DNA of 11,329 nucleotides from contig CAJQSU010000045.1 in NCBI GenBank assembly GCA_905616435.1, forward strand, positions 1-11,329, written 5' to 3'. The position numbers and the translations under genes are program-made. This DNA comes from an uncultured Candidatus Pelagibacter sp. Lineage in GTDB: Bacteria > Pseudomonadota > Alphaproteobacteria > Pelagibacterales > Pelagibacteraceae. Positions 1 through 9,316 of this stretch are shown piece after piece (within the stretch, counting starts at the first letter, position 1; each line of letters starts with the position of its first letter). Below the pieces are notes generated by a model that saw nothing but the letters and a program-made list of their open reading frames with translations, searched no databases and was not told the origin of the DNA.

Positions 1-248
1 CATTTAACTGCTAATGGACCAGTAGAGCTTAATAACATTGCAGGCACATCAGCCAAAACATCAGTTCTGTTTAAAGATAAAGATGCATAAGGTGAAAAAT
101 GTCCAGCATTTCCGTAAGATGCAGTTGGACTACCAGGCTCATCTCTATCAAATACAGTAACATCAAATCCTTTTTTTTGAAGAAACAAAGCATTTGATAT
201 GCCTTGAATGCCCGCTCCTACAATTCCTATCTTAGATTTGTTGTTCAT
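1..248 (-). CDS. FAD-dependent oxidoreductase, DadA/DAO type (5' part only)
   Basis: Partial gene: the start ATG is at 248-246 and the frame stays open for 82 codons to the window edge. The N-terminus has a dinucleotide-binding beta-alpha-beta fold, with GAGIQG (residues 11-16) following a hydrophobic KIGIV strand. An acidic strand end (VTVFDRDEPG) follows, and then SYGNAGHFSP, which matches the segment after the FAD fold in D-amino acid dehydrogenase small-subunit-like (DAO family) proteins. The later segment PAMLLSSTGPLAVK also fits that family. Such enzymes oxidise D-amino acids, hydroxyproline or related amines, passing electrons to FAD; the substrate cannot be told from this fragment. 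It lies 50 bases downstream of rodA on the same strand. No ribosome-binding site is visible before the ATG. It contains an A8 run at 171-178. The family call is fairly sure; the exact function is open. Confidence 0.8.
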   Translation of the reverse strand, partial: MNNKSKIGIVGAGIQGISNALFLQKKGFDVTVFDRDEPGSPTASYGNAGHFSPYASLSLNRTDVLADVPAMLLSSTGPLAVK

Positions 249-260
249 AAAAAAAGTATA
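249..260 (-). promoter_or_regulatory. candidate -10 element placed for a leaderless start of the oxidoreductase gene
   Basis: On the minus strand TATACT (260-255, five of six matches to TATAAT) is followed by six T residues and then directly by the start ATG. That spacing would put the transcription start at or next to the A of the ATG. No Shine-Dalgarno sequence is present. There is no convincing -35 hexamer at 16-18 bases. The hexamer also forms one arm of an inverted repeat (254-260 with 294-300), so it may have another meaning. Weak evidence. Confidence 0.25.
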
Positions 261-298
261 CTGCTTTTTCCATAAAATATTTAAGCGACAAATTATAC

Positions 299-1423
299 TT
301 ATGCTATTGATTGCTGGCTGTGAATTTTTGAACTCATAACTATACCAAAACCAATCATTGTAGCTAACATTGATGAACCGCCGTAAGACATTATAGGTAA
401 AGGTGATCCTACAATAGGTAGTAATCCTAAAACCATACTCATGTTAATAGCGATATTGACAAACATGGATGCACCGAAACTATAACAAAATAATTTCGCG
501 AAATAGCTTCTAGAAACAGATCCAATTGTAATTATTCTATAAATAATTACAGCGTAAATTAAAAGAAGAATTACTGACCCTAAAAAACCAAATTCTTCAG
601 AAAAAAGTGTAAAAATAAAGTCGGTATGTTTTTCTGGAAGAAACTCTAAATAACTTTGTGTTCCTTTTAAAAATCCTTTTCCAAAAAGTCCACCTGAACC
701 AACAGCAATTTTAGATTGAATAATTTGATAACCTGCTCCTAATGGATCTCTATCTGGGTTTAAAAAAGTTAACACTCTTAATTTTTGATAAGGTTTTAAA
801 AAGGATATTATGAAAGGAAGAGACAATATAGACATTAAAAATGAATAAAAGAAATACTTATGATTTAATCCTGCAAACCATAAAACTAAGATCCCACTAA
901 TTGAAATCAATAATGAAGTTCCTAAATCAGGCTGAATAATTACCAAGCTCATTGGTAAAAAAATTATAATTAAAGATATTATTACTGTGTAAAATGAATT
1001 CACATTTTCTAGTCGCTTCCTATGAAAATATTTTGCTAAACAAAGAATTATAAATATTTTCATTAATTCAGATGGCTGGATGTTAATAAAATATAAATCT
1101 ATCCATCTTTGAGATCCAGAAGCTGTGACGCCAAAATTAATAGTCCAAATTAACATCGCTATAATTATAAGATAAGTTAAATAACCAATGGAAAACCAAA
1201 ACTTTATGTTCAAAAATGAAACTAATAACATTAAAAATGTAAATATTATAAACTTAAAAAAATGACTTTGGGTATGAAAGAGTACTTCACCTCCATCTGT
1301 AGAATACATGGTGGCAAGACTAATAAAGCCTAATAATAAAACACAAAATAGTAAAACAAAATCAAAATTTTTAATTTTTTGAAAAGTATGATTATTATTT
1401 TTTATTCTATTATGTAAATACAT
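299..1423 (-). CDS. rodA: RodA, SEDS-family peptidoglycan glycosyltransferase
   Basis: RodA (MrdB) polymerises lipid II into glycan strands in the inner membrane as part of the elongasome, paired with the transpeptidase PBP2. The 374-residue protein is strongly hydrophobic, with about ten membrane segments, as usual for the SEDS family (about 370 residues). Recognisable family motifs in order are QPSELMKIF (116-124), QPDLGTSLL (164-172), PEKHTDFIF (263-271) with the probable catalytic Asp268, FSEEFGFLG (274-282) and PIMSYGGSS (343-351). It is RodA rather than FtsW because it sits directly behind mrdA in an mre-mrd cluster and has the RodA-type PEKHTDF motif. Its ATG (1423-1421) abuts the mrdA TAG with no spacer, and no clear ribosome-binding site is present, so translation probably depends on termination of mrdA. 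The stop TAA is at 301-299. Confidence 0.96.
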   Translation of the reverse strand: MYLHNRIKNNNHTFQKIKNFDFVLLFCVLLLGFISLATMYSTDGGEVLFHTQSHFFKFIIFTFLMLLVSFLNIKFWFSIGYLTYLIIIAMLIWTINFGVTASGSQRWIDLYFINIQPSELMKIFIILCLAKYFHRKRLENVNSFYTVIISLIIIFLPMSLVIIQPDLGTSLLISISGILVLWFAGLNHKYFFYSFLMSILSLPFIISFLKPYQKLRVLTFLNPDRDPLGAGYQIIQSKIAVGSGGLFGKGFLKGTQSYLEFLPEKHTDFIFTLFSEEFGFLGSVILLLIYAVIIYRIITIGSVSRSYFAKLFCYSFGASMFVNIAINMSMVLGLLPIVGSPLPIMSYGGSSMLATMIGFGIVMSSKIHSQQSIA

Positions 1424-3295
1424 CTAAATATCTAAATATCTTTTACTGTTAAAATTGTTTCTAATTTCATGTCGATCAATAATCTTTTTAAATAATTTTT
1501 TTGCCATGGGTGCTGCTGTAGTACTACCATTTCCCCCATGCTCTACTAATATACTTAAGGCATACCTTGGATTCTTATAAGGACCAAAAGCTATATATAA
1601 AGCGTGATCTCTATCTTCGTAAGGTATTTCAAAAGTTTTTAGATCTAATTCACGGTCTTGTTTTGTAATTCTTTTAACCTGAGCAGTTCCAGTTTTTCCT
1701 GCAAATTGATATTTAGGATCATTAATTCTAGAACGATAAGAAGTTCCCATTACTTCATTTGTTGAACCAAACATAGCATCTTGCACAATCTTAATATTTT
1801 TTGAATTTTGAAAAAGAGGTTCAAATTTATCTTTTTTTATATCCTCATCATCTTTACTTAAAACAATTTTTGGATAGATTTTATATCCACCGTTTGCTAT
1901 TTGTGCTGTCATTAAACATAATTGAATTGGTGTTGTTTGAATATAGCCTTGACCAATTCCTGTAATCATAGTTTCACCCAACAGCCATCCTTTTCCTAAG
2001 GTATCTTTCTTCCATTGTGTATTTGGAATTAAACCTTTTTTTTCAATATTAAATAAATCTCCAAAAACTTCTTTTCCTAGGCCAAATTTTTTTGCAGTTT
2101 CGCTCAGTTTATCCACTCCTAGTCTACGAGCTATTTCATAAAAATAACTATCACAAGATTGTTTCATGGCATTTCTTAAACTAACAAATCCATGTCCTTT
2201 TTTTTTCCAACAATGATAAGTTTGACCATACATTTCCGTTTTACCCGTGCATTTGACTGTAAAATTGGTGTTAATAATCCCATTTTCTAAAGCTGATAAA
2301 GCTACTATTGGCTTAATCGTTGACCCTGGGGAGTAATTTCCTGATAAAGTTTTATTTACCAGTGGTTTCATTGGATTGTTTCTAATTAATTGCCATTCAT
2401 CTTGACTAATACCAAATACAAAAGAATTGGGATCAAACGAAGGTGATGAATGCATGGCAATTACTTGACCCGTAAATATATCCATCACGCAAATTGAACC
2501 AGCTTTTTCTGCTAATAACTGATTTGCAAATTTTTGAACTTCTGTATCAATGGTTAGTTTAATGGTTTCACCTTTATTGCCATTTTTAAATGCTAATTGA
2601 CTAATTCTTCTTCCATAAGCATTAACCTCGTATCTTTCAATTGAATTGTCTCCTATCAAAGTATCTTCAAAAGATTTCTCTAAACCAATTTTTCCAACCT
2701 TTAATCCTTGAACAAATTTATCTTTTACAATTTTATTTGATGAAATATCTTTTTCATTAGCTTGACTTACATAACCTAAAATATGTGTGTAATTTTCTTT
2801 GTAAGGATAATTTCTTGAAATGGAGATAATAGGTTTAACGCCATTTAGGTCATACAACTGATTGTTTATTCTTGAAAATTTTTCCCAACTTAAATTATCT
2901 TCAACAATAAGTGTTTCCCAGGGCTTAATTTCTTTTTGTTTCTTGATTATTTTTTGAAATTGTTTTTCTGACAATTCTAAAATATTTTTAATTCTATTAA
3001 TCGTATATCTAAAATTTTCAACTTGTTCTGGAATTATGTGAAGTTGATATGCCTCGTAATTGCCGGCAATTGTATTTCCAAAATAATCTTGAAAATCACC
3101 TCTTACGGGTGGAAGTTTCCATTCTCGAATTCTATTTTTATCTGAAAGAGTTAGATATTTCTTATTTTCTTTAACTTGCAAAAAAAATAGTCGGCTAACA
3201 ATGCCACCCAAAATTATTATTTTGGCTGCTGCTAAAATAAACATCCTTCGATTAATAGAGTTTAATTTTACTACGTTTTCACTCTGATTAATCAT
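1424..3295 (-). CDS. mrdA: PBP2, class B penicillin-binding protein (peptidoglycan D,D-transpeptidase)
   Basis: PBP2 cross-links new glycan strands in the periplasm during cell elongation, working with RodA and MreC. The 623-residue protein has a short cytoplasmic tail, one membrane anchor (about 17-40), a pedestal region (about 60-250, with PPVRGDFQD at 62-70) and a C-terminal transpeptidase domain. The catalytic triad motifs are all present: SxxK as STIK (Ser325 nucleophile, Lys328), SCD (380-382) in the SxN position as typical for PBP2, and KTGT (534-537). Length is normal for the family. The start ATG (3295-3293) has AAGG at 3305-3302, six bases upstream, inside mreD; the two genes overlap by eight bases. 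An A9 run in the coding strand (2206-2198) encodes part of CWKKKGHG. The last codons carry a tandem GATATTTA repeat running into the TAG and the rodA start. Confidence 0.97.
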   Translation of the reverse strand: MINQSENVVKLNSINRRMFILAAAKIIILGGIVSRLFFLQVKENKKYLTLSDKNRIREWKLPPVRGDFQDYFGNTIAGNYEAYQLHIIPEQVENFRYTINRIKNILELSEKQFQKIIKKQKEIKPWETLIVEDNLSWEKFSRINNQLYDLNGVKPIISISRNYPYKENYTHILGYVSQANEKDISSNKIVKDKFVQGLKVGKIGLEKSFEDTLIGDNSIERYEVNAYGRRISQLAFKNGNKGETIKLTIDTEVQKFANQLLAEKAGSICVMDIFTGQVIAMHSSPSFDPNSFVFGISQDEWQLIRNNPMKPLVNKTLSGNYSPGSTIKPIVALSALENGIINTNFTVKCTGKTEMYGQTYHCWKKKGHGFVSLRNAMKQSCDSYFYEIARRLGVDKLSETAKKFGLGKEVFGDLFNIEKKGLIPNTQWKKDTLGKGWLLGETMITGIGQGYIQTTPIQLCLMTAQIANGGYKIYPKIVLSKDDEDIKKDKFEPLFQNSKNIKIVQDAMFGSTNEVMGTSYRSRINDPKYQFAGKTGTAQVKRITKQDRELDLKTFEIPYEDRDHALYIAFGPYKNPRYALSILVEHGGNGSTTAAPMAKKLFKKIIDRHEIRNNFNSKRYLDI

Positions 3296-3794
3296 GAACG
3301 GCCTTGATGTAGTGACTTAGAAAAAAAGATATTGGAATATATAATAAAAAAGTAAACAGGTTGTTAATTATATAAAACATAATATCTAAATCATAAGAAA
3401 AAAATAAAAATAATATTGAATAGTTAATTGAATTAATTAAACTAATTACAAATAAAAAATAAAACCAATCTTTAATTAGATGAGGTCTAATAGTTATATT
3501 CCTAAGATAGGACGCAAATATACTGATCAAGATATAAGAAAGTGAACTTATGCCCAAAGGTAAACCAACAACAGTGTCGTTAATTAAACCTGCAATGAAA
3601 ACTAATGAATAATCAAATTTATTATATTCTTTTAACGCAAAGTAAAAAATTAATAAGAATGGAAAATTAAAAGAAAAATAATCTATATTCAAATAATTAA
3701 GATCAAATTCATTTAAAACAGATGTGTATAAAATTATAATTGGTATCCATGTATAGATTTTAAAAAGGTAATTTCTTTTTTCAAATTTAATCAT
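3288..3794 (-). CDS. mreD: MreD, rod shape-determining membrane protein
   Basis: MreD is a small inner-membrane component of the elongasome that associates with MreC and helps localise wall synthesis. The 168-residue product is almost wholly hydrophobic with about five or six predicted membrane segments, the usual size and layout for MreD. The family signature is visible at 69-88, where GLINDTVVGLPLG is followed by SSLSYIL, with Asp73 and the LPLG turn. MreD sequences diverge strongly, so position between mreC and mrdA is important support. It overlaps mreC by eight bases at its start (ATGATTAA, 3794-3787) and mrdA by eight bases at its end with the same octamer (3295-3288). The only ribosome-binding-like sequence is AAAGG about 11 bases upstream, within mreC. 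Confidence 0.92.
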   Translation of the reverse strand: MIKFEKRNYLFKIYTWIPIIILYTSVLNEFDLNYLNIDYFSFNFPFLLIFYFALKEYNKFDYSLVFIAGLINDTVVGLPLGISSLSYILISIFASYLRNITIRPHLIKDWFYFLFVISLINSINYSILFLFFSYDLDIMFYIINNLFTFLLYIPISFFLSHYIKAVHD

Positions 3795-5016
3795 TTAATT
3801 TCTTACCTTTTCTTAAGATACATTCTTTGTATTCTGGTGTACCAACCTTATAGCCTTTTTTAAATGCTGCTCTTGTACATTTGGAGCTGTAAATTAAATT
3901 CAATCTTAAAAAATTAAGCTCCTCTTTATCTATAATATCTTGTGTAACTTTATTTTCTTGGTCATTTAATTCATTTTGTAAATTAGAAATTTTATCATTA
4001 AGTTCATTGGTTTGAGATTTTAAAAGCTGGTTTTCTTCAAGAAATTTACTGTTAGTTTCATCCAATATTCTATTCTCTTCATTCAGTATACTTAATTTGA
4101 TTTTCTCTGTTCCTGATACTGATGCTGATGTTATGTTGTTCTCATCTTTTTTTAGATTTGATTGATTTTTGTTTTTTTTTTTTTGGTCAATCTCTACAAA
4201 CACATATTTGAGTTGCTCAAAATCACTGTAAAAATTAATTAAAAAAACATTTTTAGAACTGGTCACGTTTCCTACAGGTATGCCACTTTTAAAAATTGAG
4301 CCAGCTCCTGAGGTGTAGGCTATACTTTGATCCTTTATACCCTCGATTAAGTTATCTTTAATATACTTAATTACTCCTGAATTTTTTCCATCACCAACAA
4401 CAATTGCCTGAACGTTACCTGGCGTAATTGATATTGGAACACTAGAATTTAAGTCTGATAATAATAGTACTCGTGATGATTTATAGTTTACCTCTACAAC
4501 TCTGCCCACTAAGTAATTTTTATCATAAATATTTGTACCTATCAATAATCCCTCTGCACTACCTTTGTTAATAATTATGGATCTTAAAAAAGGACTCATG
4601 TGATCAACAATTACTTTTGCTAATATTTTATTTGATGAAAGCGTATAATCTTCAATTAAATTTTTTAATTCATTATTTTCACTAATTATAATTTCACTGG
4701 ATATTCCTTTTGATTTTAAATTTTCTAATTCTTTTTTGTTAATATTGTAATTGTTATAAAAATTAGAATATTCTTTAATTCCATAATAAGATTTTACAAT
4801 TAAATTTTCCGGTACGGAGACAATAAAAGAGGATCTATAGACAATTTCATTTATAAAAATTTTTAATTTTTTTATAGGTGTAAAGTTAATCCCTGATAAT
4901 ATTATTATAAAAATAGATAAAAAAACTAATGTTAATAAGGAAAATTTTTGTTTAGTACTTTTTTTTAAAAAAGCAGATCGGATTGCTATAATAAAATCAT
5001 CTCTACTTGATGCCAT
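3787..5016 (-). CDS. mreC: MreC, rod shape-determining protein with an atypical C-terminal extension
   Basis: MreC is a bitopic protein that links cytoplasmic MreB/MreD to periplasmic PBP2. This 409-residue product has a basic cytoplasmic tail, a membrane anchor (about 25-43), a short coiled coil (about 92-122) and the conserved beta-rich MreC domain (about 130-278). Family landmarks include INKGSAEGLLIG (149-160), VGRVVEV (170-176), SRVLLLSD (181-188) and GIPVGNV (245-251). The usual protein ends near residue 280 or continues with a low-complexity tail. Here a Lys/Asn/Ser-rich linker (279-303) leads to a second strong heptad-rich segment (about 308-372) and a tail with two cysteines, Cys380 and Cys399. 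The linker begins at a 13-base A run (4184-4172). The start ATG is five bases after the mreB stop, with no good ribosome-binding site. MreC identity is secure; the tail's function is unknown. Confidence 0.95.
   Translation of the reverse strand: MASSRDDFIIAIRSAFLKKSTKQKFSLLTLVFLSIFIIILSGINFTPIKKLKIFINEIVYRSSFIVSVPENLIVKSYYGIKEYSNFYNNYNINKKELENLKSKGISSEIIISENNELKNLIEDYTLSSNKILAKVIVDHMSPFLRSIIINKGSAEGLLIGTNIYDKNYLVGRVVEVNYKSSRVLLLSDLNSSVPISITPGNVQAIVVGDGKNSGVIKYIKDNLIEGIKDQSIAYTSGAGSIFKSGIPVGNVTSSKNVFLINFYSDFEQLKYVFVEIDQKKKNKNQSNLKKDENNITSASVSGTEKIKLSILNEENRILDETNSKFLEENQLLKSQTNELNDKISNLQNELNDQENKVTQDIIDKEELNFLRLNLIYSSKCTRAAFKKGYKVGTPEYKECILRKGKKLND
4172..4184 (-). repeat. A13 homopolymer in the mreC coding strand
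   Basis: Thirteen consecutive A residues on the coding strand span the third base-pair of Gln278 to Asn282 (QKKKN). This is the longest single-base run I found in the window. Loss of one A shifts the frame to a TAA after residue 287, and gain of one A leads to a TGA after residue 291. Such runs are known sites of polymerase slippage in AT-rich genomes. No slippage can be shown from the sequence alone. Confidence 0.95.
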
Positions 5017-5021
5017 TATTC

Positions 5022-6056
<1,035 letters not shown>

Positions 6057-7619
6057 TTATATTCCTCTTACTTTTTTGTTTTCTTGCTCAATTGGAGCAG
6101 TTTTTTCTCGTTTAATAATCATTTTATTTAATGCACTTAAGTAGGCATTTGCCGAAGCAACTAGTGTATCAGTATCCGCTGCTTGACCTACAGTTGTTTT
6201 GCCATTTTCCTCAATACGAACACTCACAGTTGCTTGTGCATCCGTACCCTCTGTTACCGCATGAACTTGATATAATAAAAGTTTAACTTCATGAGGATAT
6301 AAAACTTTTATGCATTTAAATATTGCATCTACAGGTCCATCACCTGTTTCTGAGGTTTTTTTAACTTCACCGTACACATCTAAAGTCATTTCTGCTTTTT
6401 GAGGTTCTCCAGTACCTGCAAAAACTTTCAATGATTTTAAGTTAATAATATTTTTTTCTTGTACCATGCTGTCATCAACTAATGCAGCAATATCGTCATC
6501 ATAAATATGTTTTTTCTTATCAGCTAAAATTTTGAATTTACCAAATGCTGTTTGTATGACATCATCAGTTACATCTACATAGCCAAGGTCGTTTAATTTT
6601 TCTTTAAAAGCATGTCTTCCAGAATGTTTACCCATTACCAAAGAAGTTTTTTTAACCCCAACACTTTCTGGTGTCATAATTTCATATGTTTCTCTATTTT
6701 TAAGCATTCCGTCTTGATGTATGCCCGCTTCATGTGCAAATGCATTTTTTCCAACAATGGCTTTATTAAATTGAACCGGGAATGTTGCGTTAGATACAAT
6801 TTTAGAAGCTTTACTTAATAATTCTGTTTTAATTCCAGTCGTATATGGCATTAAATCGTTTCTAGTTCTTACTGCCATAACAATTTCTTCTAAAGCAGCA
6901 TTACCCGCTCTTTCACCTATACCATTAATTGTACATTCAACTTGTCTTGCTCCAGCCTGAACTCCTGCTAAAGAATTTGCAACAGCTAATCCTAAGTCAT
7001 TATGACAATGGACTGATAAAATAGCTTTATCAATATTTGGTACTTTGTTTTTCAATGTAGAGATAATTTTCGTAAACTCAGAAGGTATTGTATAACCAAC
7101 TGTATCTGGAATATTTATTGTTTTAGCTCCACAACTGATTGCAAGTTCAACTGACTTACACATATAATCCATTTCTGTTCTCGTTCCATCCTCACATGAC
7201 CACTCCACATCATCAGTAAGATTTCTAGCATATGTTACACTTTCTTTTATTGCATCCAATACTTCTTCGGGACTTTTATTAAGCTTATGCTTCATATGAA
7301 GTGGACTAGTTGAAATAAAAGTATGAATTCTAAATCTTGGTGCAGCTTTTAATGCTTCATAACAGGCATCAATGTCTTTCTTGCTTGCTCGTGATAATCC
7401 GCATGGTATTGAATTTTTTACAATTTTACTTATTGCAGTTACAGCTTCAAAGTCACCTGGTGAAGCAATAGGAAAACCAGCTTCAATTATATCAATACCT
7501 AATTCATCAAAAATTCTCGCTATTTGAATTTTTTCTTCAAGACTCATAGATGCACCTGGTGACTGCTCACCATCACGCATCGTTGTATCAAATATAATAA
7601 TTCTATTTTTATCGCTCAT
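6057..7619 (-). CDS. leuA: 2-isopropylmalate synthase
   Basis: LeuA condenses acetyl-CoA with 2-ketoisovalerate to 2-isopropylmalate, the first committed step of leucine synthesis, in the cytoplasm. The 520-residue protein has the usual length of the long LeuA form. The TIM-barrel domain starts with FDTTMRDGEQSPGASM (10-25), which holds the catalytic Arg15 and metal-binding Asp16. HCHNDLG (204-210) supplies the two metal-binding histidines (204, 206), and GIGERAGNAALEE (233-245) includes the metal ligand Asn240. The linker region contains HEAGIHQDG (296-304). The C-terminal part (about 390-500) is the LeuA dimer domain that binds leucine for feedback inhibition. I chose ATG at 7619-7617 over an in-frame TTG two codons upstream because MSDKNRIIIFDTT matches the family's usual N-terminus. 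No Shine-Dalgarno sequence precedes either start. Confidence 0.96.
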   Translation of the reverse strand: MSDKNRIIIFDTTMRDGEQSPGASMSLEEKIQIARIFDELGIDIIEAGFPIASPGDFEAVTAISKIVKNSIPCGLSRASKKDIDACYEALKAAPRFRIHTFISTSPLHMKHKLNKSPEEVLDAIKESVTYARNLTDDVEWSCEDGTRTEMDYMCKSVELAISCGAKTINIPDTVGYTIPSEFTKIISTLKNKVPNIDKAILSVHCHNDLGLAVANSLAGVQAGARQVECTINGIGERAGNAALEEIVMAVRTRNDLMPYTTGIKTELLSKASKIVSNATFPVQFNKAIVGKNAFAHEAGIHQDGMLKNRETYEIMTPESVGVKKTSLVMGKHSGRHAFKEKLNDLGYVDVTDDVIQTAFGKFKILADKKKHIYDDDIAALVDDSMVQEKNIINLKSLKVFAGTGEPQKAEMTLDVYGEVKKTSETGDGPVDAIFKCIKVLYPHEVKLLLYQVHAVTEGTDAQATVSVRIEENGKTTVGQAADTDTLVASANAYLSALNKMIIKREKTAPIEQENKKVRGI

Positions 7620-7642
7620 AACCAATAATTTTAAAAAAATCT

Positions 7643-7670
7643 ATAATACAATCTATAATAGAGAATGCAA
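7643..7670 (-). promoter_or_regulatory. candidate leuA promoter with tandem -10-like repeats
   Basis: On the minus strand TTGCAT (7670-7665) is followed after 16 bases by TATTAT (7648-7643, five of six matches to TATAAT). This would give a leader of roughly 15-20 bases before the leuA ATG at 7619. TATTATAGAT occurs twice in tandem (7660-7651 and 7648-7639), so there are two overlapping -10-like hexamers 12 bases apart. The -35 match is poor (three of six). This is the largest internal gap of the cluster, which makes an internal promoter for leuA and the downstream mre genes plausible. Confidence 0.4.
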
Positions 7671-7671
7671 A

Positions 7672-7687
7672 ATAATTGTTAAATTAT
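7672..7687. repeat. small AT-only inverted repeat in the ilvC-leuA gap
   Basis: ATAATT and AATTAT form a perfect six-base-pair stem around a four-base loop, about 38 bases after the ilvC stop. On the minus strand it is followed by only three T residues. It contains no GC pair, so it would be a very weak terminator at best. In DNA this AT-rich it could also be chance. Confidence 0.2.
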
Positions 7688-7725
7688 GGTTACGATTGTT
7701 GATCCTTTTAGGTCTTTGATGAAAA

Positions 7726-8762
<1,037 letters not shown>

Positions 8763-8767
8763 AATAA

Positions 8768-9316
8768 TTAATTAAATACTTCTGCACCTGTAGTCATTGC
8801 AACTGCTCCAGTTCTTGAGACACTGACAAGACCAAGTGGTTTTAAATTTTTACTCATTATATCTATTTCTCTTTTTAAAGCTGTAATTTGAATTACAATA
8901 GATTTATTTGTTTTATCTAATATAACTGGATTAAATTTTTTACAAGTATTTAAGGCTTTTTTAATTTTTATTTGACTACCAACAACTTTTAATAATGCCA
9001 TTTCTTTAAAAATTACATTTTTATCTTCTCTTTTAAAATTAGCTACTTTATGAACTGGTACTAATTTTTTTAATTGTAATGCAATTTGTTCTATCACTTC
9101 AGGCGTTCCGTTAGTTACAATTGTAACCCTTGAAAGATTATTCTTTTGATCAACCTCTGCTACAGCTAGCGATTCAATATTATAACCTCTACCTGAAAAC
9201 AAGCCCACAACTCTGGCTAGTACACCGGCTTCATTGTCAACCCAAACAACAAATATGTGTGTGTCTAACTTTCCAGTTTTGGTTGGTACACTATAAGCTG
9301 ATTTGGATTTTACCAT
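8768..9316 (-). CDS. ilvN: Acetolactate synthase small (regulatory) subunit
   Basis: This is the regulatory subunit that activates the IlvB catalytic subunit and gives valine feedback inhibition. The 182-residue protein has an N-terminal ACT domain (about 19-95) with DNEAGVLARVVGLFSGRGYN (27-46). Asn28 and Gly31 correspond to the valine-contacting Asn and Gly of E. coli IlvH. A C-terminal ACT-like domain (about 105-180) ends in VSVSRTGAVAMTTG. About 17 residues precede the ACT domain compared with E. coli IlvH; alphaproteobacterial homologues often have a similar extra N-terminus. The ATG (9316-9314) abuts the ilvB stop TAA with no spacer, so the two subunits are probably made by coupled translation. 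The name ilvH is equally used for this gene. Confidence 0.96.
   Translation of the reverse strand: MVKSKSAYSVPTKTGKLDTHIFVVWVDNEAGVLARVVGLFSGRGYNIESLAVAEVDQKNNLSRVTIVTNGTPEVIEQIALQLKKLVPVHKVANFKREDKNVIFKEMALLKVVGSQIKIKKALNTCKKFNPVILDKTNKSIVIQITALKREIDIMSKNLKPLGLVSVSRTGAVAMTTGAEVFN

Noticed and set aside
1424..1440. Tandem GATATTTA repeat at the end of mrdA as a regulatory site
   Set aside because: It encodes the last PBP2 residues and only two copies occur; in DNA this AT-rich that is easily chance.
6612..6818. Open reading frame of 68 codons on the plus strand inside leuA
   Set aside because: Antisense shadow of the conserved LeuA domain; composition (Cys, Phe, Ser rich) is that of a reverse-complement frame.
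7620..7625. TTG start giving leuA two extra residues
   Set aside because: The ATG at 7619-7617 gives an N-terminus matching the family and neither start has a Shine-Dalgarno sequence to favour TTG.
7672..7687. Rho-independent terminator after ilvC
   Set aside because: The stem has six AT pairs and no GC, and only three T residues follow; listed only as a weak inverted repeat.
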